Shown here in pieces: positions 41,242 through 49,749 of a stretch of 64,000 nucleotides of DNA; the first letter of the stretch is position 1; each line of letters starts with the position of its first letter. This stretch comes from a virus. The stretch lies in the IMG/VR virus record IMGVR_UViG_3300021420_000001, positions 1 to 64,000 of that record; one strand, given 5' to 3'. The position numbers were made by a program, and so were the translations under genes. The notes beneath the pieces were generated by a model that was given only the letters and a program-made list of their open reading frames with translations, made no database searches and was not told the origin of the DNA.

Positions 41242-43674
41242 CTAAGCCGCTACCGGCTCCTCCAAAAGGTTTCGCTTGAGCCTAATGTTAGTCATTTGCT
41301 TGATCTGTTCTTCTGCTGCCGCACCGTAGCGATGACGAATCATACCTAGGTAGACGGGAGATGTGAAATACACCTGGAAAGCCATATCGCGGAAGGCAAG
41401 GACCTGTTTGGCCGTAAGACTCTGCGTACTCAACGGAAGACAATCTTCTGAATGTTGTGCGTAGCCGCTCCAATTCTTGGGCAGCTCAATCCCAGTCTTG
41501 ACGGCTTCCTCGTATAGCTTGGAGCCAGGATATGCCATTGCCGAGTAGAAGTTGGCGTACTCGGTGTTCAGTTCCATTGCCAGCCTCAACGTCGCCTGCA
41601 TAGAAGGATAGTCATCATCAGGAAGCCCGAAAATATAATTCCCAATGACATTAATACCGGCCCGTTGAATATTCCGTACAACATCCACAATGTCATCATT
41701 CTTGAGTGCCTTCTGGGCTCCATCGCGGACGTGCTTGGAACCGGACTCGATCCCGAGTGCTAGCCAGCGGAAGCCCGCCTGCCTAAGCATTTCCAATGTA
41801 TGGGGCTTGACGGTATCGATCCGCGCGTACGCCCACACATTGATCTCTTTGCCGAGTCCGGTCGCGATCAGCTGCTTGGCAATTGCCGTATAGTGACGTT
41901 CATTGAGCACGAACATCTCATCGACGATCTTGAAGGTCTTGACACCGTAACGGGCATTAAGCATGACCATCTCGTTGACGACTTCGGTCGAGTCGCGCAT
42001 CCGGTAAACGTTATTACCGAAAGGAGCCGATATGCAACAGAAACTACAATTTTTGACAAGAACGTTGTTCGCGTAAAACCATCCCGTAGCTGGAACCGTC
42101 AGACAGTAGACATCATGTACACCCTTCAGGGGCGTAACCGACACCACCCGATGATTGATCAGCTTCCCATCTTCCTGTTTATTTTTCCATGGATTGAAAT
42201 TACGGCGGCCTGCAAAATCCTTTGCATGCTTTGCCTCTACGCTTCGATAAGCCCGACCAGTCTCATGATCTGTCCACCAGCGACGTCTCACTTCTTCACG
42301 TTTTTTAGCTGCTATACGCAACTTCGCAATATAAGCAGGATCGGCTGCACGCTTCTGAGCAGCCTTACGATAATTTTCAATGGATTTTGCAGAACGTGTT
42401 AATCCTGTTAAGCCTTTTGTAATTTTAGCGCGCCATTCGGGGGTCATGTTTTTAGCGGGATTATTTGTTCGCATCCGTTCCCCAATTTCAGGATGCTGAG
42501 AAAAATGCTCTAAGGCTGATGCGTAATACTCAAGGTTATTGGGATGATCATTTGTAGAATCGTGATCTACGTGATGTACATGCTCTGTCTTTTTAAGTCG
42601 ACGTTTAATCAAATATTCCATGATCATCCGAGAACGGACCTGCCGCCCACGTCCACTCCAATTAACATATATACGTTCTACGTAAGAATTATACTCAAAT
42701 CGAAGGGCACGAACATGCGCACCCTCAACAAGATTTTGAGCTTCGCATGCCCATTGTTTTCCCTTAGCTTTTGTTTGCCCCCACTTGAACTGAAGGAACT
42801 TGTGATCAGGGGTACAATCAATATGGGTTCCATCATCAAAACGAACCCGAACGAGTTTCGACTTTCCATACTTTCGAATATGGATAGAGTCCGTAATGTA
42901 TGCTCGCTTTGATTCAGGATCAAAGGTGTATATAGGAACTCCCTTGTCACCAAAACGTTTTACGAGTTCTCGTATTGGAATATTCCCATAAATCGTATTT
43001 ACAGGAGTATCTCCTGCTAAACATTTAAAAGGGCAATTTAACGTGGTGTGAATAGAAGCGTACGGTTGGCGAGATGATCCGTCCAAAACCTGCCAATTGT
43101 GACTTCGGTACTTGTTCATTGGGAGCAAGTCCCAGGCGTTACCGTGCAAGTGCTTCATATCAATTAGAGGGGCGGACGGGTTGAGATAAACATTATCACC
43201 GTCACGCCAAACGAGGCCAGGGATGTCGTCTTGGTCTTGTCCCGTAAGCAAGCCTAAGATGGTAACCGGACCCTCACCAACACAGGCATAGTCAATCGAT
43301 TCCTCCTGCATCGTTCGCTGGGGAAGGGCTGAGACATGTCCGCCAACCATGATGATCGGAGATTCTACAGCTAGCCGTTTGATTGCTTTAGAAATAGCGC
43401 CAGCTCCTGGCATTTGTTGCGTAGAAGCTGATGGCTGATGCCCATAAGCTGCGATGCAAACTAGACGAGCCCGTGCCGCTAAGATGCAGGCTGCGACCTC
43501 TGAAGGAGAGAAACCTTCGGCTTCAGCGTCCAAAATCTTGACTTCAAACCCACGGTCACGAATATAGCCGGCGATCAGGCGTGCCCACATAGGGGGTTCA
43601 CAGGCGACGAGGTTCTGATCCAGGTCGCCGTAAGCAGTTGTGCTCGGCGGATTGACGATCAACAAATCAAGCAT
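41242..43674 (-). CDS. B12-binding-domain radical SAM enzyme containing an intein
   Basis: 810 residues before splicing, about 485 after. Residues 1-150 resemble a cobalamin-binding Rossmann domain (LLIVNPPSTTAYGDL, GFEVKILDAEAEGF). The radical SAM motif is split: CPFK at 214-217 lies before the intein and CSFC at 543-546 after it, so splicing restores CPFKCSFC (CX3CX2C). C-terminal SAM barrel follows (FRWLALGIESGSKHVRDGAQK, NVIGNYIFGLPDDDYPSM). Likely methylates or rearranges a sugar or lipid-like substrate; exact reaction unknown. Downstream end of the glycan island. Confidence 0.88.
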   Translation of the reverse strand: MLDLLIVNPPSTTAYGDLDQNLVACEPPMWARLIAGYIRDRGFEVKILDAEAEGFSPSEVAACILAARARLVCIAAYGHQPSASTQQMPGAGAISKAIKRLAVESPIIMVGGHVSALPQRTMQEESIDYACVGEGPVTILGLLTGQDQDDIPGLVWRDGDNVYLNPSAPLIDMKHLHGNAWDLLPMNKYRSHNWQVLDGSSRQPYASIHTTLNCPFKCLAGDTPVNTIYGNIPIRELVKRFGDKGVPIYTFDPESKRAYITDSIHIRKYGKSKLVRVRFDDGTHIDCTPDHKFLQFKWGQTKAKGKQWACEAQNLVEGAHVRALRFEYNSYVERIYVNWSGRGRQVRSRMIMEYLIKRRLKKTEHVHHVDHDSTNDHPNNLEYYASALEHFSQHPEIGERMRTNNPAKNMTPEWRAKITKGLTGLTRSAKSIENYRKAAQKRAADPAYIAKLRIAAKKREEVRRRWWTDHETGRAYRSVEAKHAKDFAGRRNFNPWKNKQEDGKLINHRVVSVTPLKGVHDVYCLTVPATGWFYANNVLVKNCSFCCISAPFGNNVYRMRDSTEVVNEMVMLNARYGVKTFKIVDEMFVLNERHYTAIAKQLIATGLGKEINVWAYARIDTVKPHTLEMLRQAGFRWLALGIESGSKHVRDGAQKALKNDDIVDVVRNIQRAGINVIGNYIFGLPDDDYPSMQATLRLAMELNTEYANFYSAMAYPGSKLYEEAVKTGIELPKNWSGYAQHSEDCLPLSTQSLTAKQVLAFRDMAFQVYFTSPVYLGMIRHRYGAAAEEQIKQMTNIRLKRNLLEEPVAA
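42049..43023 (-). other. Intein with HNH endonuclease, in the radical SAM gene
   Basis: Residues 218-542 of the host protein (325). Block A CLAGDTPVNT with Cys1, block B CTPDHKFLQF, and the C-terminal block ending YANNVLVKN before Cys+1; the usual penultimate His is Lys. The insert has an HNH-type segment (HVHHVDHDSTNDHPNNLEYY near 366-385) with NUMOD-like basic helices after it, so it can spread. Removal should be needed to assemble the iron-sulfur cluster. Confidence 0.88.
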
Positions 43675-43799
43675 TATACGTTTCCATACCTGGAATTTCT
43701 CAGCATTTTGTAGCCAAGGATCAGCTCTTTAATTCCGGCATCGAGCGAGTACTTAGGTCGCCATCCAGTGGCTTCAATCTTGGTATTGGAGACAATCAT
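43674..43799 (-). pseudogene. Detached 3' end of an epimerase gene (second copy)
   Basis: 41 codons from an ATG overlapping the HNH stop. It reads IVSNTKIEATGWRPKYSLDA and so on, closely matching the last 40 residues of the epimerase at 44272-45204 (VVSNAKIEATGWRPKWTLDK), with the same TAATG junction to the next gene. The DNA of the two copies has diverged. No catalytic part is present, so it is probably a leftover of the ancestral gene. Confidence 0.75.
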
Positions 43800-44272
43800 G
43801 GATGCTTTTCCGGGGGCCAACGATTGCCACTTTTAATTGAACAAATATGTGCGTAATGAACTCCAAATCGACGGCTGAGCGCCATCATACCTTCTTTACT
43901 TGCCCTAATATAATCAACAATTTCCCACGTCAGTTTGGCTCTAGCATTCTGCTCGCCCGGTTGCGACTTAGCAGCGCCGTTTGTACGACCCTTACGAGCA
44001 CAATCAGACATATTATCCAAGTGCGTTCCTAAAAATAAATGACTTGGTCGAACACAACTTGGATTGTCACAGGTATGACAAACTTCTAATCCTTTTGGGA
44101 TAGCGCCAAAGTGCAATTCCCAACAAAAGCGATGAGCTTTCTTTTGTACGCCAGCAATCTTTATCGCCCCATAATCACCGTTCTTAGACAGATCCCAAAA
44201 CCAACATTTACGGGTCTTAATAACATGCCGCCAAAACCGTTGAACGGGAGTTTCGTCTGGCCAACGAGACAT
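43796..44272 (-). CDS. HNH homing endonuclease
   Basis: 158 residues. HNH_3 pattern AHRFCWELHFGAIPKGLEVCHTCDN followed by PSCVRPSHLFLGTHLDNMSDCARKGR; the C-terminal helix part fits a NUMOD/helix-turn-helix recognition region (ALSRRFGVHYAHICSIKSG). ATG at 44272 overlaps the epimerase stop; a start at 44308 lies inside it. Sits between two copies of the epimerase 3' end, a typical mobile position. Confidence 0.88.
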   Translation of the reverse strand: MSRWPDETPVQRFWRHVIKTRKCWFWDLSKNGDYGAIKIAGVQKKAHRFCWELHFGAIPKGLEVCHTCDNPSCVRPSHLFLGTHLDNMSDCARKGRTNGAAKSQPGEQNARAKLTWEIVDYIRASKEGMMALSRRFGVHYAHICSIKSGNRWPPEKHP

Positions 44273-45204
44273 TAGATATTTCCGTGAACCGTATTGCGAA
44301 GCATACAATAACCCTTAATCAATTCCTCAATTCCTTTGTCCAAAGTCCATTTTGGCCTCCACCCAGTAGCTTCAATTTTAGCATTTGAAACTACATAATT
44401 CCTTTTATCCAGGTCTTCTCCAATAGGAGATTCAAGGAAGACGAAGTTGGGCACGTGAGTCTTAATTCTTTCGCATAATTCGCGCTTAGACAGGTTTGCG
44501 TCGGATAAACCCACATTGTAAATCTGACCCTTCATCTTACCGAAACGATAGAGCCCTTGCAGGAATGCAGCAGCGGCATCTCTAATGTGGATGTAGTTGC
44601 GTTTGAAATCCGCCTCGAAAAGTACTACCGTCCTATCGTGTACGGCACGATATACAAAATCGTTAACCAGCAAATCGATACGCATACGGGGAGACATACC
44701 GAAGACAGTCGCGAGTCGGAAACTGATACTGTTCTCGCGTTCCATCACAATCTTTTCGGCATCGACCTTGGTCTGACCGTAAAGACTGATGGGCTTGAGT
44801 GGACTCTCCTCGGTACATTCCTTACCCGGTTCCCCGATACCATAACCGCTATTCGAGATCGGAATCAAGACAATTTGTTCTTTGCTCATATGCGAGATTG
44901 CAGTCTGGACGGCACCGACATTGGTACTCGTAGCCGCCAATTGATCTCGATCACAGAGTGGCGCACCGACAAGAGCGGCTAGTGGAATGAAGACGTCGTT
45001 GACTTTTAGCTCTGACTCCAGAATGCGATAGTCTCTTGCATCCCCATTGATAACTTCAAAATGGGGGCTGGAACAAAGGGCGTTTAGCGGGGCTTGGCCA
45101 AACAGAAAGTTGTCAATGACGGTAACCCGATGCCCGTCAGCAAGAAGGGCTGGAACGAGGATACTTCCGAGATATCCCGCTCCCCCGGAAACCAGTACCC
45201 TCAT
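44272..45204 (-). CDS. NAD-dependent sugar epimerase/dehydratase
   Basis: 310 residues, extended SDR family. Glycine-rich NAD motif GGAGYLGSILVP near residue 10, LYGQTKVDAE (YxxxK) near 155, and the typical C-terminal NVGLSDANLSKRELCERI and WRPKWTLDKGIEELI. Acts on a nucleotide sugar, substrate unknown. Its 3' end is more AT-rich than the rest and may have been replaced when the HNH gene arrived. Confidence 0.88.
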   Translation of the reverse strand: MRVLVSGGAGYLGSILVPALLADGHRVTVIDNFLFGQAPLNALCSSPHFEVINGDARDYRILESELKVNDVFIPLAALVGAPLCDRDQLAATSTNVGAVQTAISHMSKEQIVLIPISNSGYGIGEPGKECTEESPLKPISLYGQTKVDAEKIVMERENSISFRLATVFGMSPRMRIDLLVNDFVYRAVHDRTVVLFEADFKRNYIHIRDAAAAFLQGLYRFGKMKGQIYNVGLSDANLSKRELCERIKTHVPNFVFLESPIGEDLDKRNYVVSNAKIEATGWRPKWTLDKGIEELIKGYCMLRNTVHGNI

Positions 45205-45479
45205 CCAGAAACTCCCAAGAACTCTTCCTTTATGATTGAAGGTTCACAATGTCGACGCCTAATATCAAATCCGCGGCGCTTTGTTACTGTGACGAGAAAT
45301 TCTCGTGAACCAATATCATCACTAAACAAAAGCTCGTAAGGAGTCTCTGGAATAAATTCTTTTGTCTTATCGACATCTCGTATATCTAAGGGAAGCCACG
45401 CAGCTTTCTCCGTCTCAAAAAGTAGACAAGCCCGGACCCCATTATCATCATAAGCAAAAATGCTGATGGTACGCTTCAT
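45201..45479 (-). CDS. Small hypothetical protein
   Basis: 92 residues from an ATG with GAGGG upstream; the track frame to 45629 lies in dcd. Beta-rich (TISIFAYDDNGVRACLLFETEKAAWLPLDI begins the protein), likely a small regulatory or binding protein. ATGA overlap with the epimerase start. Unknown. Confidence 0.55.
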   Translation of the reverse strand: MKRTISIFAYDDNGVRACLLFETEKAAWLPLDIRDVDKTKEFIPETPYELLFSDDIGSREFLVTVTKRRGFDIRRRHCEPSIIKEEFLGVSG

Positions 45480-45523
45480 GCTACAACCCTCTTTATGCCA
45501 GCCCCGCCACTCATCAGAATACG

Positions 45524-45982
45524 TTATCGGGCACGCTGCGGTCCTTGATTCTGATCTTGGTATTTTCCGTTGTATGGAATTTCCGTTGGCCGATCTAACT
45601 GATGAAAGATAACTTGGGCAATTGCCCATCCAGGCTCCATTTTCAGTAGCTCAAGATTATGATATGTAATTTCAAGCGTGAGGTATCCCCGCCAACCCGG
45701 CTCCAACACGGTATTTTGAACCAAAAGTCCACGACGCGCCAAAGAAGATTTATCATGCACTACACCAACAATGTTATCTGGCAAATTGAAACGTTCAAGA
45801 GCTGATGCTAAAACAAAACAACCATTATACAATGTAATTTGTTCCGCTAAAGTTATATCTACGCCACAAGCACTAAGTCCTATAGAATTACCAAAACCAT
45901 CTTTCGACGATTCGTTAAGCGGACTTACTAAACCATTCCCACTTACACTAAACTGTCTGATTGTTTGGGCGCTAAGAACCAA
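45524..45982 (-). CDS. dcd: dCTP deaminase
   Basis: Deaminates dCTP to dUTP for thymidylate supply. 152 residues, slightly short. Motifs: GVDITLAEQI, ASALERFNLPDNIVGVVHDKSSLARRGL (HDKSSLARRG is the catalytic stretch with the Ser-Arg), LEPGWRGYLTLEI, and QNQGPQRAR. Starts at TTG one base past the upstream stop. Raising dUTP next to a polymerase with a uracil glycosylase domain is noteworthy. Confidence 0.9.
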   Translation of the reverse strand: MVLSAQTIRQFSVSGNGLVSPLNESSKDGFGNSIGLSACGVDITLAEQITLYNGCFVLASALERFNLPDNIVGVVHDKSSLARRGLLVQNTVLEPGWRGYLTLEITYHNLELLKMEPGWAIAQVIFHQLDRPTEIPYNGKYQDQNQGPQRAR

Positions 45983-45983
45983 G

Positions 45984-47135
45984 TTACACCAATACCTTCT
46001 TCATGATCTCGACCGCCCGACCAATCTGCTCCTCTATTGGGTACGGGGCGCAGCCGATGAAAAGTCCACAATCGTGGATACGATCCGCATTCGGCGTTTC
46101 GGCCTGAGACCGCCAGGGAGCCCCATAGGCGTGCTTGAGGAACGAGCCCCCCGTCGGTAAGCGCGAGTCAATCCCCGCGTCAGCGAGCTCCGCAACGAGT
46201 CTGGACCGCATTTCCGACGAAGAAACGGTGAGGGGGAGCCCAAACGGGCTGGGATCCATGCTCCGGCTGACCGGTAGTTTGATCGGGAGGTCTTTCGTCA
46301 AGTCTCGGAACAGGGCTAGATTACGTTGGCGGGCGACGATGAAGCCCTTGAGCTTCTTCAACTGCTCCCGCGCGATAGCGGCATGCATTTCCAAGGGACG
46401 GAGGTTGTATCCGAAGTGGGTAAAGTTGTAGCTGTCCTCGAAGGTCTTCGGTGGATCGACGTCGCGGGTCCAACCATGGGCCCGGAGAATGCGACAGAGC
46501 CTAGCGCACTCAGCATCATTTGTAAGTACGAGACCTCCTTCTACAGCACTGATCTGATGCGAATGAAAGAAGGAGAACGAATTCATTAGGCCAAGGGTGC
46601 CACAGAGATCGTTGCCGTAGTAGGCACCCAGGCTTTCGCAGTTGTCTTCGATGAAGTAGCCACCGTGGGACTCGATTGCGACCTTCAGGAAGTTCAGTGG
46701 CGCGGGGTTGCCAAGAATTGAACAACCAACCACCAACTGAGAGCCAGTAACATCAGGTAGCCCAGAACACCAAGTATTATCGCAGTCCTCAATTTTGAGG
46801 CGAAGTCCCGCGTTAACAAGCGGAGCATACGTGGTACTCCAAGCTAGGGCCGGGACGATAACCTGATCCCCACGCTTGAGGGGGTGTTCCTTTTTGGCGA
46901 AGAGTGCCGCAACCATCAACAGATTGGCAGATGATCCGCTATTGCACATAATGCCGTACTTCATCTTGTGAAAGCCGGCGAACTCCTCTTCGAACTGCTC
47001 GACCTCTGGACCCATTGTAAAGCGGTCAGAGGCGATAACCCGATGAATCGCAGTCTTCTCGCGCTCGTCCCAGGACGAAAATGCGGTCGGATACCAAAAT
47101 CCCTTATTCCAAGGCTTGACTACGACGTCGTGCAC
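45984..47135 (-). CDS. PLP-dependent sugar 3-dehydratase of ColD/RfbH type
   Basis: 383 residues, DegT/DnrJ fold (EFAGFHKMKYGIMCNSGSSANLLM at about 52-75, FSFFHSHQISAVEGG near 190). At the place of the PLP Lys there is His (SHQIS), as in ColD and RfbH/E1 which remove a C3 hydroxyl from 4-keto-sugars instead of transferring an amino group. So the product is probably a 3,6-dideoxy-4-keto nucleotide sugar. GTG start with AGAGGA upstream. Flanked by dcd and the TPP enzyme pair. Confidence 0.82.
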   Translation of the reverse strand: MHDVVVKPWNKGFWYPTAFSSWDEREKTAIHRVIASDRFTMGPEVEQFEEEFAGFHKMKYGIMCNSGSSANLLMVAALFAKKEHPLKRGDQVIVPALAWSTTYAPLVNAGLRLKIEDCDNTWCSGLPDVTGSQLVVGCSILGNPAPLNFLKVAIESHGGYFIEDNCESLGAYYGNDLCGTLGLMNSFSFFHSHQISAVEGGLVLTNDAECARLCRILRAHGWTRDVDPPKTFEDSYNFTHFGYNLRPLEMHAAIAREQLKKLKGFIVARQRNLALFRDLTKDLPIKLPVSRSMDPSPFGLPLTVSSSEMRSRLVAELADAGIDSRLPTGGSFLKHAYGAPWRSQAETPNADRIHDCGLFIGCAPYPIEEQIGRAVEIMKKVLV

Positions 47136-47377
47136 GATGTCCTCTTACGTTTACGTTTACTATACGGTGCGGATTGACGCCGGGCTCTCTTTGGTCGAAT
47201 CAAAGCCTGAACCTTGGCTCGGGCTTCGTTCACACAAGGAATGCAAAAATAATGCGTAACCCGATTTTTGTCGCGTCGAACCCCGGCCATAGTCTTTTGG
47301 TGAATTGGACACCAGGGCACGATACGTCCTGAATTAAGTGGTGGGATTTCTGTAGGCTCCCACCCGGCCTTGGTCAT
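47120..47377 (-). CDS. Small basic cysteine-containing protein
   Basis: 85 residues. CPIHQKTM and HYFCIPCVNEAR give a possible zinc site, and the C-terminus is Lys/Arg-rich (PYSKRKRKRTS). Overlaps the dehydratase start by 16 bases. Unknown. The gap 47378-47517 upstream holds no clear gene. Confidence 0.5.
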   Translation of the reverse strand: MTKAGWEPTEIPPLNSGRIVPWCPIHQKTMAGVRRDKNRVTHYFCIPCVNEARAKVQALIRPKRARRQSAPYSKRKRKRTSCTTS

Positions 47378-47517
47378 CTCTAAATCCCCTTAGCTGGCAG
47401 GGTCGGCTATGACCATCACCTTAGCCGCCGTGAAGGGGTAGTCGGTATTAGGCCGTAAATCCGGGTTTCATTTCTAGGCTGGTGCCTCCTCTGGTTGAGG
47501 GTGGGAAGGTCTGCAAA

Positions 47518-48081
47518 TCAACCATACTGAGAAAGTTGCTCGATGCACAACGTAGAGCCCTCTCGATTTAACGCATCTCGATACAAAGGCATGACATCCT
47601 GCGCATGGTCGATATTGACGACCACTATGGTCTGTAACATAGCGCGGAATGCTGCAGAAAAGTCTCCCAAATGCTGGTGCCCAGGATCGAGAGGTCTGTC
47701 CGTTGCGATTGCGGTACGGATGATGACTTTGGGACGATAGGCTGAGTAGCGTGGGATGGCATCTAGGTGAAGTACAAGTTGACTCATTGCCAATAGCAAA
47801 AAGTTCACGCGCGGATAGATACAAATGGGCAGGTCACCATTCAGGGAGGCCCCAATTGCAGCACCAAGTTGCATATCCTCAGCGACGGGCCACTCGATTC
47901 GCCTATGCATTGGAACATTACGCAAAGCGTTGAACATCGCAGTACCCGGAAATTGTACCGCCTGACCCAGAAAGACAGAACGCGGATGCTGAGACAGCAT
48001 CTCCATTGCTTTACAGAGTTCAGAGAAGTATGCCGTCTCCGGCTGCTGCGTAGGGGCGACGCGGACGCTTGGCACTGACAA
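47518..48081 (-). CDS. TPP-enzyme subunit (E1 beta / pyrimidine-binding domain)
   Basis: 187 residues, only the pyrimidine-binding domain of transketolase or E1 beta. RIEWPVAEDMQLGAAIGAS contains the Glu that activates TPP; a Glu-His-Gly type active-site region lies around GHQHLGDF. The usual C-terminal domain is missing. TTG start with AGGA seven bases upstream. Pairs with the gene at 48091. Confidence 0.78.
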   Translation of the reverse strand: MSVPSVRVAPTQQPETAYFSELCKAMEMLSQHPRSVFLGQAVQFPGTAMFNALRNVPMHRRIEWPVAEDMQLGAAIGASLNGDLPICIYPRVNFLLLAMSQLVLHLDAIPRYSAYRPKVIIRTAIATDRPLDPGHQHLGDFSAAFRAMLQTIVVVNIDHAQDVMPLYRDALNREGSTLCIEQLSQYG

Positions 48082-48090
48082 GGGTTGATC

Positions 48091-48681
48091 CTAGAAGTTG
48101 ACGCGGACGCCAGCCCCACTATGGGGCCAAGGCAATTTGTAGTGGAACGCAAGCACACCAGGAGCGTCAGCCTTGAACGGGTCGCCCCAAGTTTCCTGGG
48201 TTGGGGTACACACCGACTTGCCATTGTCCTCGATCACAAAGTCAAGGGGTAAATTGTGTCCTTGCGAATAGACAACGCACTCAGTGAACATCCCAGTAGC
48301 GGAAGTCATGTCCCCAACGAAGCACCAGACCCGATTCTTGCCGCCCGCTCGTTTGATGGACCAGGCAATCCCAAGAGCAATCGGCAAAATGCCTCCGACA
48401 ATTGCGGAGGATATTATGCGACGTTCAGGATAACAAAGCGTAATAGACTTTCCCGCGAGGATGTCTCGCTTAAGTATTTCAGGCGGGACGCCGTGCAGTA
48501 AACATTTGTAGTGACTTCTCCAGGAGCAACAAACCCAATCGTCCGGGTAGACCTGTTTGAAGATTTTGATGAGTTGTTCTTCATTCCCCCCATCCAAATG
48601 TATTGGGGCTCTAATATGCCCCGCATTGAATTCGGCAGCGATGTCTTTTTCGAACGCGATGAGCTCTTCAGCGGAAAGCAT
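48091..48681 (-). CDS. TPP-enzyme subunit (E1 alpha / TPP-binding domain)
   Basis: 196 residues, short for E1 alpha. The TPP and Mg site reads GDMTSATGMFTECVVYSQGH ... DFVIEDNGKSV (GDx-to-N motif, about 120-153), and CYPERRIISSAIVGGILPIALGIAWSI is typical. Together with 47518 it should form a minimal TPP enzyme that could move a two-carbon unit onto a keto-sugar. Similar E1 pairs occur in sugar pathways such as avilamycin eurekanate. Function inferred. Confidence 0.8.
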   Translation of the reverse strand: MLSAEELIAFEKDIAAEFNAGHIRAPIHLDGGNEEQLIKIFKQVYPDDWVCCSWRSHYKCLLHGVPPEILKRDILAGKSITLCYPERRIISSAIVGGILPIALGIAWSIKRAGGKNRVWCFVGDMTSATGMFTECVVYSQGHNLPLDFVIEDNGKSVCTPTQETWGDPFKADAPGVLAFHYKLPWPHSGAGVRVNF

Positions 48682-48844
48682 AAACCACCAATCCAGTAAT
48701 AACCGACAAAACCAAACCCCAGATAAAACCCGTTCTAAGTCCCTCTATGTAACCCGATAGCCTAGCCGTAGAACGTAGATTACAAGGACAATGTTCCCAA
48801 TTTGGATAAGGGCAACGACCGCCAACAACGCATTCTTTCTGCAT
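48668..48844 (-). CDS. Small Cys-rich membrane protein
   Basis: 58 codons starting right after the upstream stop (TGA ATG) and overlapping the E1 alpha start by 14 bases. Cys-rich N-terminus (CVVGGRCPYPNWEHCPCN) then one membrane helix (FIWGLVLSVITGLVVYAF). Function unknown. Confidence 0.5.
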   Translation of the reverse strand: MQKECVVGGRCPYPNWEHCPCNLRSTARLSGYIEGLRTGFIWGLVLSVITGLVVYAFR

Positions 48845-49174
48845 TCAATTCAACTTATCGAATTTGACGACCGTCGGCTTCGGCTTATTCTCAGGATCAG
48901 ACTTGAAAAGCCAAGTCGTATAAGCATCCAGGTCTTCGCGGGTCAGAAAGAATTCCCATTGACCATCAAAACTTCCGTCCCCGTTAATCTCCGTAAGCAT
49001 ATCCGCAACGTCAAAAGCCATCAGTGCGGGCGGAAGGTTCTCAGCCTTGAGTTCGTCACTCCGATCGATCTTGATCAAAAGTATACCGGGTTCGAGGAAC
49101 TCTACGATCTCACCCCACTGGCTGTACTCGTTACCGCAATGAAAAACAAACTTGCCGACGAAGCTGTTGTTCAT
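48845..49174 (-). CDS. Hypothetical protein
   Basis: 109 residues with ATGA overlap to the gene upstream. Beta-rich start (FVGKFVFHCGNEYSQWGEIV) then helical LTREDLDAYTTWLF. Unknown. Confidence 0.6.
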   Translation of the reverse strand: MNNSFVGKFVFHCGNEYSQWGEIVEFLEPGILLIKIDRSDELKAENLPPALMAFDVADMLTEINGDGSFDGQWEFFLTREDLDAYTTWLFKSDPENKPKPTVVKFDKLN

Positions 49175-49749
49175 GAAAATACATTCCAATTGCCAAAGTC
49201 CTCGACAAGTTCTGCTGCAAAACAATCTACTTTGTAGTCTTTGCGCCCACCCGCTTCCTCGGCAAGGATATTCTTTGCCGAATTCCTGACGCCATTGATG
49301 CTATGCGTCAATTTGAGAAGCTTGTCCTGCTCGGGACCACCTTCCCGCGCGTGCGCCTCATTCTCCCAAATATATCGATTCGTAAGTTGTATTAATGTGA
49401 TCGCCATAATCGCACGGGCAGTCAACTTGTGGTCAAGCTCATTTAGGATGATGTCAATGTCATGAAGGATATCCGCGCGCTCTTGCAGATAGTGATCACG
49501 TTGTTTCGGGATGAACACCATTTTCTGTTGTGTGATCGTCAAGCGGTCGACCAAATCACTTAATGTCGGAAGATACCGGCGCTGCGGGATCTGATTTGGA
49601 ATAGAAACTACTGCAGCCGCTTGACGTGGTCGCTGGGATGGAAGGTCTCGTGTTTGGAATCCCGGAATTCCGGTCGTCACATCCTCAGGCACGTCGGCTC
49701 CAAATTCATCCACGATTGACCCCACTATGCAACTGCCTTCTGCTTCCAC
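49171..49749 (-). CDS. Conserved phage protein, helical
   Basis: 192 residues. LSDLVDRLTITQQKMVFIP, LHDIDIILNEL, IWENEAHARE and HSINGVRNSAKN form a conserved pattern seen in other phages without a known function. The first residues overlap the glycosyltransferase gene; a later start is possible. Confidence 0.65.
   Translation of the reverse strand: MEAEGSCIVGSIVDEFGADVPEDVTTGIPGFQTRDLPSQRPRQAAAVVSIPNQIPQRRYLPTLSDLVDRLTITQQKMVFIPKQRDHYLQERADILHDIDIILNELDHKLTARAIMAITLIQLTNRYIWENEAHAREGGPEQDKLLKLTHSINGVRNSAKNILAEEAGGRKDYKVDCFAAELVEDFGNWNVFS

Noticed and set aside
45984-47135. Calling this gene a sugar aminotransferase
   Set aside because: The PLP Lys position is His, which fits dehydratases of the ColD/RfbH type.
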